From Methylobacterium fujisawaense (GTDB lineage Bacteria; Pseudomonadota; Alphaproteobacteria; Rhizobiales; Beijerinckiaceae): a DNA stretch of 64,000 nucleotides. A program made the position numbers and the translations under genes. Of this stretch, positions 52,643-62,475 are shown one piece after another; position 1 is the first letter of the stretch, and every line of letters begins with the position of its first letter. The notes below the pieces were generated by a model that had not been told where the DNA came from, searched no databases, and worked only from the letters and a program-made list of their open reading frames with translations. The stretch spans positions 62,001 to 126,000 of the forward strand of contig NZ_JACJIM010000006.1 of the NCBI RefSeq assembly GCF_014138435.1. The letters run 5' to 3'.

Positions 52643-52934
52643 GGATTTGCGGGCGCGGGCGGCCGGCTTCCGGTCGAGGCCGTCCGGTGATGCAACCCTC
52701 CGCATCGGCGCGACGTCGCAAAGCGGCCCAGGGTCCGGCGGCGTCGAAGGGCGTGACGGTGTCGGTCACCCCGGAAGACGTGGCTGTGGGCTCAGGGTTC
52801 GAGGAACCGGGTATGCATGCGGGGTTCCTTGATCCTGGACCCGGCGCAGCATAGCCCCATAGGCGCCGGAACGGGCCTCGCCGTAGCGGGTTGTCAGGCC
52901 GGTTTGCCGCACTGCAGCCAGACGGGAGTCAGGG

Positions 52935-54461
52935 ATGGCCGAGCCGACGACAGCCCTCAAGGATACGGCAGCCTGCGGCACGCAGCCGGCACCGCCCTGT
53001 ACGCTGGTGATCTTCGGGGCTGGTGGCGACCTGACGAAGCGCCTGCTGATGCCCTCGCTCTACAATCTCGCGGGCGCGGGGCTCCTGGCCGAAGGCTTCT
53101 CGATCCTCGGCATCGACCACAACGACGGCACTGACGAGTCCCTGCGCGACAACCTCACCCAGACCCTGGAGGCGTTCAGCAAGGACCCGACCTCGGAGTT
53201 CCACGCCGACCACATCGACCCGAAGAGCTGGGGCTTCATCCGAGACCGGCTCCACTACCTCAAGGGCGATTTCGAGAAGCCCGAGACCTACGCGGCCGTG
53301 AAGCAGAGGGTCACCGGCAGCGCGGTGTTCTACTGCGCGGTGGCGGCCCGCTTCTTCGGGACCATCGTGGACGGGCTCGGTCAGGCCGGGCTGCTCAAGC
53401 AGGAGGGCGACGGCTTCCGCCGCGTGGTGATCGAGAAGCCGTTCGGCTCCGATCTCGAATCGGCCCGGGCGCTCAATGCCCGGATCCTCAAACAGGGCGA
53501 CGAGAGCCAGTTCTACCGGATCGACCACTTCCTGGGTAAGGAGACCGTGCAGTCGATCATGGCGTTCCGCTTCGCCAACGGGCTGCTGGAGCCGGTCTGG
53601 CGGCGGGAATACATCGACAGCATCCAGATCACGGCGGCCGAGACGGTGGGCGTCGAGGAGCGCGGCGGCTTCTACGAGCCGACCGGGGCGCTGCGCGACA
53701 TGGTGCCGAACCACATGTTCCAGCTCCTCTGCATGGTCGCCATGGAGCCGCCGAACTCCTTCGACGCGGAGGCCGTGCGCACCGAGAAGGCCAAGCTCGC
53801 CGAGGCCGTGAAGCCGATCCTGCCCGAGGATGCGGTGCGCGGCCAGTACACGGCCGGCACCTCGGAGGGACGCGACGTGCCCGCCTACCGGGACGAGCCG
53901 CACGTGGCGAAGGACTCGGTCACCGAGACCTACATCGCCCTGAAGCTCAACATCGAGAACTGGCGCTGGGCCGGGGTGCCGTTCTACGTCCGCACCGGCA
54001 AGCGCATGACCGGGCGGCGCACAGAGATCGCGGTGCTGTTCAAGCCGGCGCCGTTCAAGATGTTCGAGGACACGCCCACCGCCGATCTCGCGCCCACCGT
54101 GATGCGGATCCAGATCGATCCCGATCACGGGGTCAGCACCGAATTCAACGTCAAGGTACCGGGGCCGCAGATGGCGATCGGCCGGGTCCGGTCCGGCTTC
54201 CGCTACAAGGACTTCTTCGCCGACCGGCCGAATGTCGGCTACGAGACGCTGCTCTACGATTGCATGACCGGCGACGCGACGCTGTTCCAGCGCGCCGACA
54301 ACATCGAGGCCGGCTGGGCGGCGGTCGATCCGCTGCTCGAGGGCTGGCCGCAGGGAGAGGTGACCTTCTATCCGGCGGGCAGTGCCGGCCCGAAGGAAGC
54401 CGACGCACTCCTGGCTCGCGACGGCCGCCACTGGCTGGGTCTCGACGGCGAGACCGACTGA
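52935..54461 (+). CDS. zwf: Glucose-6-phosphate 1-dehydrogenase
   Basis: A 508-residue enzyme oxidising glucose-6-phosphate to 6-phosphogluconolactone with NADP+ or NAD+. It has the Rossmann motif VIFGAGGDLTKRLLMPSL and the active-site signature RIDHFLGKETVQ, with its catalytic histidine. C-terminal blocks MRIQIDPDHGV and GYETLLYDCMTGD also fit. It starts at the ATG at 52935. 6-phosphogluconolactonase and gnd, often linked, are not adjacent. Roles in the oxidative pentose-phosphate or Entner-Doudoroff route are family knowledge. Confidence 0.96.
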   Translation: MAEPTTALKDTAACGTQPAPPCTLVIFGAGGDLTKRLLMPSLYNLAGAGLLAEGFSILGIDHNDGTDESLRDNLTQTLEAFSKDPTSEFHADHIDPKSWGFIRDRLHYLKGDFEKPETYAAVKQRVTGSAVFYCAVAARFFGTIVDGLGQAGLLKQEGDGFRRVVIEKPFGSDLESARALNARILKQGDESQFYRIDHFLGKETVQSIMAFRFANGLLEPVWRREYIDSIQITAAETVGVEERGGFYEPTGALRDMVPNHMFQLLCMVAMEPPNSFDAEAVRTEKAKLAEAVKPILPEDAVRGQYTAGTSEGRDVPAYRDEPHVAKDSVTETYIALKLNIENWRWAGVPFYVRTGKRMTGRRTEIAVLFKPAPFKMFEDTPTADLAPTVMRIQIDPDHGVSTEFNVKVPGPQMAIGRVRSGFRYKDFFADRPNVGYETLLYDCMTGDATLFQRADNIEAGWAAVDPLLEGWPQGEVTFYPAGSAGPKEADALLARDGRHWLGLDGETD

Positions 54462-54891
54462 GAAGGGGCCGCCTGATCGGTTCTCCGCCAGACGGCCGTA
54501 CGATAGCCTTCCCCATAGCCTTCCCCATTCGTGAGGATGCGACAGCCTTCCGGCGTCGAGAGGGTTGCCTCGGGCGGGGGGCGCGTCACCGTCGACGGGC
54601 GCTTTCCGGACCGCGACGCCATCGACGATCTGACGGCGTTCGACCACCCGGCTCCCGCCATCGCACTCGACGAGCGGTTGGCGAAGAGCGGCCTGCTGGA
54701 GGGATCGTCCCGCGCTCGATCGACCCGGCCGTCTGCCCAGCGGGCGGGAGCCTGTCGTGCACCGTCGTTCCGTCATCGCGCACGATGTGGCCGACGCGGC
54801 CATGCGCGTCCTGCACGGCGCTCCGCCGTGGCCGCCGAGCGGGAAACGAGGGCGCGGTCGTGGTCGCGGAGCGCTGAACCCGGATCCGGTC
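54462..54891. other. Intergenic region between convergent zwf and rnhA, 430 bp
   Basis: A perfect 12-bp tandem duplication (ATAGCCTTCCCC twice) lies at 54503-54526. Several open frames exist on both strands but none looks like a protein: composition is Arg/Pro-rich and no motif is found. It may be gene debris. Confidence 0.35.
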
Positions 54892-55377
54892 TCAGCGGCG
54901 CTTGAACGGCAGCATCGCAGCGACGGCGAGCGCGTCGACCCGGTTGTTGAGCGGGTCGCCGGCATGGCCCTTCACCCAGTGCCACGCCACGTCGTGCCGC
55001 TCGCGAGCGGCGTCGATCCGCCGCCACAGATCCTCGTTCTTCACCGGCTTCTTGTCGGCGGTGCGCCAGCCCCGGGCCTTCCAGGCGTGGATCCAGCTGG
55101 TGATGCCCTGGCGCAGGTACTGGGAGTCCGTGAACAGGTCGACGCGGCAGGGGCGCTTCAGGGCCTCCAGCGCCTCGATCGCCGCCAGGATCTCCATGCG
55201 GTTGTTGGTGGTGTGGGCCTCGCCCCCCGAGAGCTCCTTCCGGGTGTCGCCGAAGATCAGGATCGCGCCCCAGCCGCCCGGCCCGGGATTCCCCGAGCAG
55301 GCGCCGTCCGTGTAGATCGTGACGCGCTTCGGCTCGGCCGCGGCCTGACCGCCCGGCCCGGTCTCGTCGGCGCTCAC
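54892..55377 (-). CDS. rnhA: Ribonuclease HI
   Basis: A 161-residue endonuclease cutting RNA in RNA-DNA hybrids. All four carboxylates are visible: Asp24 in IYTDGACSGNPG, Glu62 in NNRMEILA, Asp84 in LFTDSQYL and Asp148 in NNRVDALA. His138 in KGHAGDP is also present. It is 7 bp downstream of thrB on the same strand, so they probably share a transcript. Confidence 0.95.
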   Translation of the reverse strand: MSADETGPGGQAAAEPKRVTIYTDGACSGNPGPGGWGAILIFGDTRKELSGGEAHTTNNRMEILAAIEALEALKRPCRVDLFTDSQYLRQGITSWIHAWKARGWRTADKKPVKNEDLWRRIDAARERHDVAWHWVKGHAGDPLNNRVDALAVAAMLPFKRR

Positions 55378-55384
55378 CGGGCCC

Positions 55385-56350
55385 TCAGCGCGGCCGCCCG
55401 TAATCCCACGCGTCCCGGGCCTGCCGGTGGAAGGTGAGCCGGCGATCGAATTCCCGCGGATCCTTCGGCTTCACCAGGGCGCCCGGGGGCACGTTCAGCC
55501 AGTCCACCAGCCGGGTGAGCATGAAGCGGAGCGCGGCGCCCCGGCACAGAATCGGCAGGGCCGCGACCTCGGCGGATTCGAGCGGCCGCACCGCCTCGTA
55601 GCCGGCGATCAGCCCGGCCGCCATGTCCCGGTGGAAGGTGCCGTCGGCCTCGAAGCACCACGCGTTGAGGCAGACCGCGAGGTCGTACGCGAAGGCGTCC
55701 GTGCAGGCGAAGTAGAAGTCGATCAGGCCCGACAGGGCATCGCCGATGAAGAAGACGTTGTCGGTGAACAGGTCCGCGTGGATCACGCCGCTTGGCAGAT
55801 TCCGCGGCCAGTGTGCCTCGAGGACGGCGAGGTCGGACCGGGTGCGCGCCGCGAGACCGGGCTCGACCGAATCGGCCTGGTCCTCGGCCTGCGCGAAGAG
55901 CGGCCGCCATGCGGAGACCGAGAGGTTGTTCTCCCGCACCATCGGGAAGTCCCGGCCGGCGGCGTGCAGCTCGGCCAGCGCCCGGCCGAGCGCCCGGCAA
56001 TGCTCGACGCCCGGCGTCTTGACCGAGACGCCCTCCAAGAAGCTCACGATGGCGGCGGGGCGGCCGCAGAGCTGTCCGAGGGCCTGGCCGGCCCGGTCCC
56101 GCACGGGCTGCGGGCAGGCGAGGCCGCGGGCCGAGAGGTGCTCCATCAGCCCGATGAAGAACGGCAGGTCCTGTTCCCGGACCCGCTTCTCGTAGAGGGT
56201 CAGGATGTAGGAGCCCTGGGTGGTGTGCAGGAAGAAATTCGAGTTCTCGACCCCCTCGGCGATGCCCTTGAAGGAGAGCAGGCTGCCGATCGCGTAGGCG
56301 GACAGGAAGTCGGCGAGCGCCGCGTCGGATACCTCGGTGTAGACGGCCAC
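55385..56350 (-). CDS. thrB: Homoserine kinase (ThrB, kinase-fold type)
   Basis: A 321-residue homoserine kinase of the alphaproteobacterial type, related to choline/aminoglycoside kinases rather than GHMP kinases. It has GSLLSFKGIAEGVENSNFF at the N-terminus, the catalytic VIHADLFTDNVFF (Asp and Asn), and the metal DFG-equivalent LIDFYFACTDAFAYDLA. I chose the GTG start at 56350 (VAVYTEVSD), which matches the family start; the upstream ATG at 56410 adds unrelated residues. It phosphorylates homoserine in threonine synthesis. Confidence 0.92.
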   Translation of the reverse strand: MAVYTEVSDAALADFLSAYAIGSLLSFKGIAEGVENSNFFLHTTQGSYILTLYEKRVREQDLPFFIGLMEHLSARGLACPQPVRDRAGQALGQLCGRPAAIVSFLEGVSVKTPGVEHCRALGRALAELHAAGRDFPMVRENNLSVSAWRPLFAQAEDQADSVEPGLAARTRSDLAVLEAHWPRNLPSGVIHADLFTDNVFFIGDALSGLIDFYFACTDAFAYDLAVCLNAWCFEADGTFHRDMAAGLIAGYEAVRPLESAEVAALPILCRGAALRFMLTRLVDWLNVPPGALVKPKDPREFDRRLTFHRQARDAWDYGRPR

Positions 56351-56452
56351 GTGTTCGCGCTCTGATTTCGGAAGGTCAACATGGCAAGGGGCGCCGAAGC
56401 GCCCCCGCATAGAGCATGCCGAGCCTCAGGCCCGCGTGTCGGCCTGGACCGC

Positions 56453-57454
56453 CTACTCGGCGGCCTCGCTGCGCAGCTCCCGCGGCAGCGGGAAGACCAT
56501 GTCCTCGATCACCGTCGAGACCGTGTCGACGATCACGTCGTAGCGGGCCGCGAACGCGTCGATGATCTCCTCCACCAGCACCTCAGGCGCCGAGGCGCCG
56601 GCGGTCAGGCCGAGCTTGCGGATGCCCTCGAAGGCCGGCCAGTCGATCTCCTCGGCGCGGAGCACCAGACGGGTGATCGGGCAGCCGACGCGTTCGGCGA
56701 CCTCGCGCAGGCGCTGCGAGTTCGAGGAGTTCGACGAGCCGACGACGATCAGAGCGTCCACCAGCGGGGCCACCTGCTTCACCGCCTCCTGGCGATTCGT
56801 GGTGGCGTAGCAGATGTCGTCCTTGTGCGGCCCGGTGATGGTCGGGAACTTCTTCTTCAAGGCGTCGACGATGTGCCTTGTGTCGTCCACCGACAGGGTC
56901 GTCTGGGTGACCCAGGCGAGGTTGTCGGGATTGTCCGGGGTGAGCGCCGCGATCTGGTCGAGATCCTCAACCAGGGTGATCGAGCCCTTGGGCAGCTGGC
57001 CCATGGTCCCCACCACCTCCGGATGCCCGGAATGGCCGACCAGCAGCACGTGGCGGCCGCGCTTGTGATGGATCTCGGCCTCGCGGTGGACCTTGGTCAC
57101 CAGCGGGCAAGTGGCGTCGATGGTGGTGAGCCCGCGCGAATCGGCGTTGGCCGGCACGGTCTTCGCCACGCCATGGGCGGAGAAGATCACCGGGGCGCCG
57201 CCGTCCGGCACCTCGTCGAGTTCGCGGACGAACACGGCGCCCTTCCGCTTCAGGCTCTCGACCACGTACTTGTTGTGCACGATCTCGTGACGGACGTAGA
57301 CGGGCGGCCCGTAGATGGCGAGAGCCCGTTCCACGACATCGATGGCCCGCACCACGCCGGCGCAGAAGCCGCGGGGGGCGCAGAGCAGGATTTCCAGCGG
57401 CGGCTTGCCGGCGGTGCCCGGAACGGGCTCGGTGGTCGCGATTTCGACGGTCAT
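56453..57454 (-). CDS. ispH: 4-hydroxy-3-methylbut-2-enyl diphosphate reductase
   Basis: A 333-residue iron-sulfur enzyme, the last step of the MEP isoprenoid pathway. The three cluster cysteines are in LCAPRGFCAGVVRAID, IDATCPLVTKVHRE and DDICYATTNRQEAV. The conserved GHSGHPEVVGTMGQ and VVGSSNSSNSQRL are intact. The start at 57454 fits the family. It lies about 100 bp upstream of thrB; the ispH-thrB-rnhA order is found in other Rhizobiales. Confidence 0.96.
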   Translation of the reverse strand: MTVEIATTEPVPGTAGKPPLEILLCAPRGFCAGVVRAIDVVERALAIYGPPVYVRHEIVHNKYVVESLKRKGAVFVRELDEVPDGGAPVIFSAHGVAKTVPANADSRGLTTIDATCPLVTKVHREAEIHHKRGRHVLLVGHSGHPEVVGTMGQLPKGSITLVEDLDQIAALTPDNPDNLAWVTQTTLSVDDTRHIVDALKKKFPTITGPHKDDICYATTNRQEAVKQVAPLVDALIVVGSSNSSNSQRLREVAERVGCPITRLVLRAEEIDWPAFEGIRKLGLTAGASAPEVLVEEIIDAFAARYDVIVDTVSTVIEDMVFPLPRELRSEAAE

Positions 57455-57678
57455 GAGGGGGATGTGGCGAGGGCGGGGCGGTCCTGTCAACAGGACTGGC
57501 CCAGGAACCGGGCGGGAAGAGGGAAGCGGAGCCGCTCTGTAGCACGATTGCCGCGGGAATTGGACCCGCGCCGTTCGCAGAGCGTCACGCAGGGCCGCTG
57601 CGCCGTCCGCGGTGGGGGACAGACGGTTTTCGTGAGCGACACCCGTCTCGTCTATGCGCAGGGCGCCGGCACAGCCGG

Positions 57679-58524
57679 CTAAAGCCGCCGGATTCCCGTC
57701 ACGGCGCCGAAGCTGTGCGCCTCGATGCGGGCGACCGCCTCCGCCAGCGGCTCCGCCGCCACCGCCATGTGGTGGCCGTTGGCGTGGATCAGCGTCTCGG
57801 GATCGCGCATCAGCCCGACATGGCCGCGCCAGAACACGAGATCGCCCCGGCGCAGGTGCGCGAGGTCGAGGGGCAATGCCTGCCCGAGGGCCCTCTCCTG
57901 CATGTCGGCGTCGCGGGGGCAGGGCAGCCCCGCCATGTCCAGGCAGAGCTGCACCAGACCGGAGCAGTCGAGCCCGAGACTGGTGCGCCCACCCCAGAGA
58001 TAGGGGGTCCCGGCCAGCCGCATGGCCGTGGCCACGTAATCCGGTTCGCGGCTCTCCACGGAGGCGCAATGCCGGGCGAACACATAGCCGCCCCGGGTCT
58101 CCAGATACGCGCCCGACTCACCGGTCGCCACGAGGCGGGCGCCGAGGCTGAGATGCCCGAGGACCGGCCGTTTCAGGTCCGGTTCGGGATACAGGAAGGT
58201 GCGCAGGGCCGTGACGCGGTGCGTCGGCTCCGGATCGGCCGGGCCCAGGCTGTCGGCGGGCAGGTAGCCGACATAGCCGTCGCGGGCGAGCTGCACGAAG
58301 GCGAAGCCCTCGGCCGCGTCGTAGAGATCGACCGCGTCGCCGAGGAGCGCCTCGGTGTCGAGCCCCGCGCCGGGATCGGGCTCGCGGCGCAGCGGCGCGG
58401 ACGGCGCGGTCACGCGCCGCGGCGTACCGGCGACGTACCGCGCCGCCGTGACGCGGTCCCGCAGGCGGAGATCGGCGACATGCGGTCGGGCCGGAGTCAG
58501 CCGGGGATCGAGGGGTTCGCTCAT
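57679..58524 (-). CDS. NlpC/P60 cell-wall peptidase with SH3-like domains
   Basis: A 281-residue protein. The N-terminal ~150 residues are SH3-like (EGFAFVQLARDGYVGYLPAD, and a second unit around RPVLGHLSLGARL). The NlpC/P60 domain has catalytic Cys187 in SLGLDCSGLVQLCLD, His235 in WRGHVGLM and a downstream His in LIHANGHHMAV. It should cut gamma-D-Glu-diaminopimelate bonds in murein peptides. No signal peptide is evident, which suggests an action on recycled muropeptides, or a wrong start. Confidence 0.88.
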   Translation of the reverse strand: MSEPLDPRLTPARPHVADLRLRDRVTAARYVAGTPRRVTAPSAPLRREPDPGAGLDTEALLGDAVDLYDAAEGFAFVQLARDGYVGYLPADSLGPADPEPTHRVTALRTFLYPEPDLKRPVLGHLSLGARLVATGESGAYLETRGGYVFARHCASVESREPDYVATAMRLAGTPYLWGGRTSLGLDCSGLVQLCLDMAGLPCPRDADMQERALGQALPLDLAHLRRGDLVFWRGHVGLMRDPETLIHANGHHMAVAAEPLAEAVARIEAHSFGAVTGIRRL

Positions 58525-58807
58525 GCGCAGATCCTACCATGAATCCGACCCTGCCGGGCTGACGGGCGGGTCAGCGCGGTCGCGCCGGAGCGACGCTTCC
58601 GGACGCTCCTCTGCGCCACTATGCCGCGCCGAGCGGTACGGGGGCCTGGACGGCCCGGATTCCGCCGCCGGAATGCTCGGATGCCCGGCCGATGAGGCAC
58701 CGGATGCCCCGGGGCGCGTCACATCTCCGTTCCGGATTCGCGAGACATGTGCCCAAGGCGCCCATCACACGTTTTTGATGCACTGCACAACCCGCGCGGA
58801 AGGCGCT

Positions 58808-59173
58808 ATGTTCAGGGTTATGAAGACCGCGAGTCGCCCCGTGAAGAAGACACAGAAGAGCTTCGCCGACCTGCCGCCGATCCGCGTCCGCCGCGAGCCG
58901 CCGACGGTGAACGAGGCGGTCGCCGCCGCGCAGGACCTCGCCGACGATGTCGAGCAGCAGGTCGAGATCGCCGCCGGCCTGATGGGCCTGCCGGCCGACG
59001 AGGTCCGCCCGCACGTCCTGGCGGCCAAGAAGGCCAAGCCGGAGCGGGTCCCCGAGCGGATCCTGACCCATGCGAGCCCGAGCCGGGCACCCCGCACCGT
59101 GGTGGTCGAGCGCCGCACCCGCCCGACCGTGGTGATCGAGCGGCGCAGCCGCCCCCTCGACCCGCGCCGCTGA
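58808..59173 (+). CDS. Conserved hypothetical basic protein (~120 aa)
   Basis: A 121-residue soluble protein (ATG at 58808; 58820 is an alternative giving 117 residues). The centre is an acidic helical stretch (VNEAVAAAQDLADDVEQQVEIAAGLMGLPADEVRPHVLAA). The C-terminus is very basic with repeated ERR-R-P-VV units (VVVERRTRP, VVIERRSRP). No known domain is recognised. A nucleic-acid-associated role is possible from charge only. Confidence 0.6.
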   Translation: MFRVMKTASRPVKKTQKSFADLPPIRVRREPPTVNEAVAAAQDLADDVEQQVEIAAGLMGLPADEVRPHVLAAKKAKPERVPERILTHASPSRAPRTVVVERRTRPTVVIERRSRPLDPRR

Positions 59174-59194
59174 GCGGCCGTCAGGACGACCGCG

Positions 59195-59881
59195 TCACCA
59201 CGCCAGCGTCTCGCCCCGGTAGTCGAGGTAGTGGGCGCCCGGCCGGCCGAGTTGCGCCCCGATCACGTCGGCGAGGCCTGTGACGCTGGTCGCCACGTCG
59301 ATGTCGGCCTCCGCCCCGCCCATCTCGGTGCGCACCCAGCCCGGATGCAGGATCAGCACGGAGACGTTCTCCGCCCGGTGCCGGATCTCGAAGCTGCGCG
59401 CCAGGGTGTTCAGCGCTGCCTTGCTGGCCCGGTAGGTCTCCCAGCCCCCGGTCTCGTTCAGGCCGACGCTGCCGAGGATCGAACTCATCAGCGCGATGCT
59501 GCCGCCAGGGACGAGGCGATCCAGGAAGGCCTCGGCGAAGCGGATCGGACTGATCGCGTTGGTGAGGTAGACCTGCGCGGCGACATCCCGGGGCACCGCG
59601 TGCGCCGGGTCGTGCGCCAGGGTGGCGACACCGGCCACCACGAAGATCAGGTCGAAGCGCTCGGAGGCCAGCCGGTCGTGCAGGGCGGTGACGCCGGGAT
59701 CGTCGTCGATGTCGGCGGTCTCGACGCGCAGGGCCTCCGAGCCGAGGCCGGCGAGGGCGGGGGACGGCCTGCGCTGTGTGGCGGTGACGCGCCAGCCGCG
59801 GGCCAGGAATGTCTCGACGAGGCCGAGCCCCAGGCCCCGCGAGGCCCCGACGATCAGCGCGTGCTTCTGCGATTGGGTCAT
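59195..59881 (-). CDS. Short-chain dehydrogenase/reductase (SDR)
   Basis: A 228-residue classical-like SDR. The coenzyme motif is ALIVGASRGLGLGLVETF. The catalytic serine lies in LMSSILGSVG and the YxxxK pair in TYRASKAALNTLA. After the active site, HPGWVRTEMGG follows as usual. It probably reduces a small carbonyl compound; the substrate is unknown. I chose the ATG at 59881, where the Rossmann fold begins. Confidence 0.87.
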   Translation of the reverse strand: MTQSQKHALIVGASRGLGLGLVETFLARGWRVTATQRRPSPALAGLGSEALRVETADIDDDPGVTALHDRLASERFDLIFVVAGVATLAHDPAHAVPRDVAAQVYLTNAISPIRFAEAFLDRLVPGGSIALMSSILGSVGLNETGGWETYRASKAALNTLARSFEIRHRAENVSVLILHPGWVRTEMGGAEADIDVATSVTGLADVIGAQLGRPGAHYLDYRGETLAW

Positions 59882-60413
59882 GGTCGGTCTTCGGGTCTCG
59901 GCCGGATAAGGTTCGATCGGCCGCGGAGGTTGCGTGACCGGGGTTCGGTCTCGAACGGGCCGAGCCCGGGGTTCGCACGTGATCCGCGTGACCGGACGAA
60001 TGTCCGGGTCGGGTGGTTTGCCGCCGGTCCGCTTTCGGAAATCGAGGTGGGGGAAGCGGACGCCGCTCAGGTCTCTGGGGTTGATTTCTCGACGGTCTCT
60101 CGCCCCGTGCGGCTCGAGGCCTGTGGCCTGACCGCGACCTCCATTCGTTCCCGCGACCCGAAAGCCATCCCGACAGGCCGCCCCCCTCCCCTGGGGGTGG
60201 ATCCTGGGGATCCGCTGAGGGCGCTGACGGAAGGCGCGCGGCGCAGACGCGCCGGGCCTGTTCGTAGGCCGCCCGCTCCGTCTCCGCACGCGCGCCAGAA
60301 GCGACGCTGTAGCCTGTGGTCCTGCGCAAAGCGCGTGATGCGCCACGATGATCCGATGGGCGGCCTCGACGGCGATTCGCCGTTGTCGTCCGAGGCGGCG
60401 CGGTGCCTCGTCG
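59882..60413. other. Intergenic region upstream of the SDR gene, 532 bp
   Basis: No protein gene is supported. It follows motB on the minus strand and must contain the SDR promoter. A short self-complementary CCCCTCCCCTGGGGG-type patch lies around 60184-60198. Nothing else was recognised. Confidence 0.35.
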
Positions 60414-61274
60414 TCAACGAAGCAGGTTCGGGGGCACCGGCGGGCTCGCATTGAGCAGAGTGATCGTCACCCGTCGGTTCGGCGCGATGTAGGGATTGTC
60501 GGGGAAAACCGGCTCGGTGTCGGCGCGTCCCACCACGGACGAGAAGTGGTCGTTGGGAACCCCGGCACCCGACAGGATCTCGCGCACGGCGAGCGCACGC
60601 CCGGCGGTGAGATTCCAGGGTTCGGCGGTCCGCGCCGAACCCGGGCGTGCGGCGGCCGTGTGGCCGGTTATCGACAGGCTGTTGGGCAGCCGGCGCAGGG
60701 CGGGCGCGAGCGCCTCCAGCACGCGACGGGTGCGCTCGTAGGGGTCGACAGAGCCCTCGCGGAACATGGCGCGGCCGTCCTGGTCCACGAGGGACACGTT
60801 CACGCCCTCCTTGGTCTGCTCGATCACGATGTTCTTCGACAGCTCGGCGATGTCGGGCATCGTCTGGAGCGCCTGCCGGAGGCTGGCTATGGCGCTGTAG
60901 TTCACCTCCGTGCTGGCGGCCGGGCGGCTGGCATCGAGATCGCTGGTGCGGCCCGGACTGGTCGGGCGCACTCTGTCCTCCCGCTCGGCAGAACCCCGCT
61001 CCGCGTCGCGGGGCGTGGACGGCTTGTTGCCTGACGTGTCCAGGGCGGTGCCGTACAGGATCCCGCCCGCGCCACTGGTTGCAGGGCTCAAAGCCGCCGG
61101 CGAGAAGTATTCCGCCAAACCGATCTTCTGCTCCTGCGTCGTCATGCTGATCAGCCACATCAGCAGAAAGAACGCCATCATGGCGGTCACGAAGTCCGCA
61201 TAGGCGATCTTCCAGGCCCCGCCGTGATGGGCGTGTGCGGCCTTCTTGACCTTCTTGATGATGATCGTGGTCAT
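60414..61274 (-). CDS. motB: Flagellar motor stator protein MotB
   Basis: A 286-residue stator protein. The N-terminus (TIIIKKVKKAAHAHHGGAW) and the helix IAYADFVTAMMAFFLLMWL with the proton-binding Asp27 are of the classical MotB type, as is the post-helix TTQEQKIGLAEYFSP. After a variable linker, the OmpA peptidoglycan domain (SITGHTAAARPG, NRRVTITLL) ends the protein. It starts 22 bp after motA. Its C-terminal half closely mirrors that of the MotB-like protein at 13619-14452. Confidence 0.92.
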   Translation of the reverse strand: MTTIIIKKVKKAAHAHHGGAWKIAYADFVTAMMAFFLLMWLISMTTQEQKIGLAEYFSPAALSPATSGAGGILYGTALDTSGNKPSTPRDAERGSAEREDRVRPTSPGRTSDLDASRPAASTEVNYSAIASLRQALQTMPDIAELSKNIVIEQTKEGVNVSLVDQDGRAMFREGSVDPYERTRRVLEALAPALRRLPNSLSITGHTAAARPGSARTAEPWNLTAGRALAVREILSGAGVPNDHFSSVVGRADTEPVFPDNPYIAPNRRVTITLLNASPPVPPNLLR

Positions 61275-61296
61275 CGAATCCCTGCCGGATAGCGGG

Positions 61297-62160
61297 TCAG
61301 ATCTGGGCGGGCAGAGCGGCGGTTGCCGCTTCCACTTCGCTGAAGGTCGGGCGGACGTCGCTCATCAGAGACTTGCGGGCAAATTCTATCGCCATGACCG
61401 GCGGCTGGCCGCCGATGTGGGCGAGCAGGCCCGCCTTGAGGGAAAGGTAGTATTTGGATTCGGCCTCGAAGAGGCTCTTGAGCGACTGCGCCATGGGCCC
61501 GAAGAAGCCGTAGGCGACGAAGACGCCAAAGAAGGTGCCGACGAGCGCGCCGCCGATCAGATGCCCCAGCACCTCCGGCGGCTCCTTGATCGCCCCCATC
61601 GTCTTGATCACGCCGAGCACGGCGGCGACGATGCCGAGCGCCGGTGTTCCGTCGGCGAGCGCCTGCATGGCAGACACGACCCGCTCCTGCTCCTGGTGGT
61701 GCGTCTCCAGTTCCTGATCCATGAGAGCGTCGATCTCATGGACGTTGTTGGCACCCAGCGACACCATGCGCATGTAGTCGCAGACAAACTCGACCGCGTG
61801 ATGATTCGCTGCAAAGGTCGGAAAGGCGTTGAACAGCGTCGACTCGCCCGGGTTTTCAATGTGCGGCTCGAGCGCCATCGAACCCTTCTGCTTCGCAAGC
61901 TTGAACAGTGAATACTGCATCCCCAGCAGTTCGACATAGGAGTTCTGCGTGTATTTGGGGCCCTTCATCAGGGTGCCCAGCATGGCGGGCACGGCCTTGA
62001 GCACCGGCCCTGTGTTGCCGATGACGAAGGCACCGATGGCTGCACCGAGGATGATGACAAACTCGAACGGCTGCCAGAGGACTGCCAAGTGGGCACCCAT
62101 CGCCGCGTAGCTGCCGAACACGCAGACGAAGACGATCAGTGTGCCGACGATCAGCCGCAT
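61297..62160 (-). CDS. motA: Flagellar motor stator protein MotA
   Basis: A 287-residue inner-membrane protein of the classical MotA type. It has four helices, with RLIVGTLIVFVCVFGSYAAMG first and a long cytoplasmic loop (residues ~65-165). ADGTPALGIVAAVLGVIKTMGAI and LGHLIGGALVGTFFGVFVAYG form helices 3 and 4. The proline of the ion-channel gate is in TPALGIV. I chose the ATG at 62160; the longer start at 62226 adds a non-family leader. It is cotranscribed with motB. Confidence 0.92.
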   Translation of the reverse strand: MRLIVGTLIVFVCVFGSYAAMGAHLAVLWQPFEFVIILGAAIGAFVIGNTGPVLKAVPAMLGTLMKGPKYTQNSYVELLGMQYSLFKLAKQKGSMALEPHIENPGESTLFNAFPTFAANHHAVEFVCDYMRMVSLGANNVHEIDALMDQELETHHQEQERVVSAMQALADGTPALGIVAAVLGVIKTMGAIKEPPEVLGHLIGGALVGTFFGVFVAYGFFGPMAQSLKSLFEAESKYYLSLKAGLLAHIGGQPPVMAIEFARKSLMSDVRPTFSEVEAATAALPAQI

Positions 62161-62475
62161 GATTTGCCATCCTTGCGCGGCGGCAGGTACGGCCCCCGCG
62201 AAGCTTTCAAGGATCCAGCAAATCACTGAACAAGGTTAATGCTGCGTTTAGAGCGGCCGCCGGAGGATTATGGGACGGTCGGTCCCAGCGTGGGGTCGAG
62301 CGGGTTTGACCCGGCGTGACGGGTGCGGGCGTGTCGCACGCGCGAACGCGCGGGTTCGCGGGTCGTTGGGCCTAGCCGCCGAGCCTGCCGCTCCATCCCC
62401 GCCGCTCCATCCCCGCCACCCCATCCCCAGAGCCCGCGCATGATCTGCGGCTCGGACGGCATGCTGGGGCTGCGC

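Noticed and set aside
54531..54905. A 124-codon plus-strand frame between zwf and rnhA, considered as a 6-phosphogluconolactonase remnant
   Set aside because: No 6-phosphogluconolactonase motif was found and the composition is Arg/Ser-rich; not enough to call even a pseudogene.
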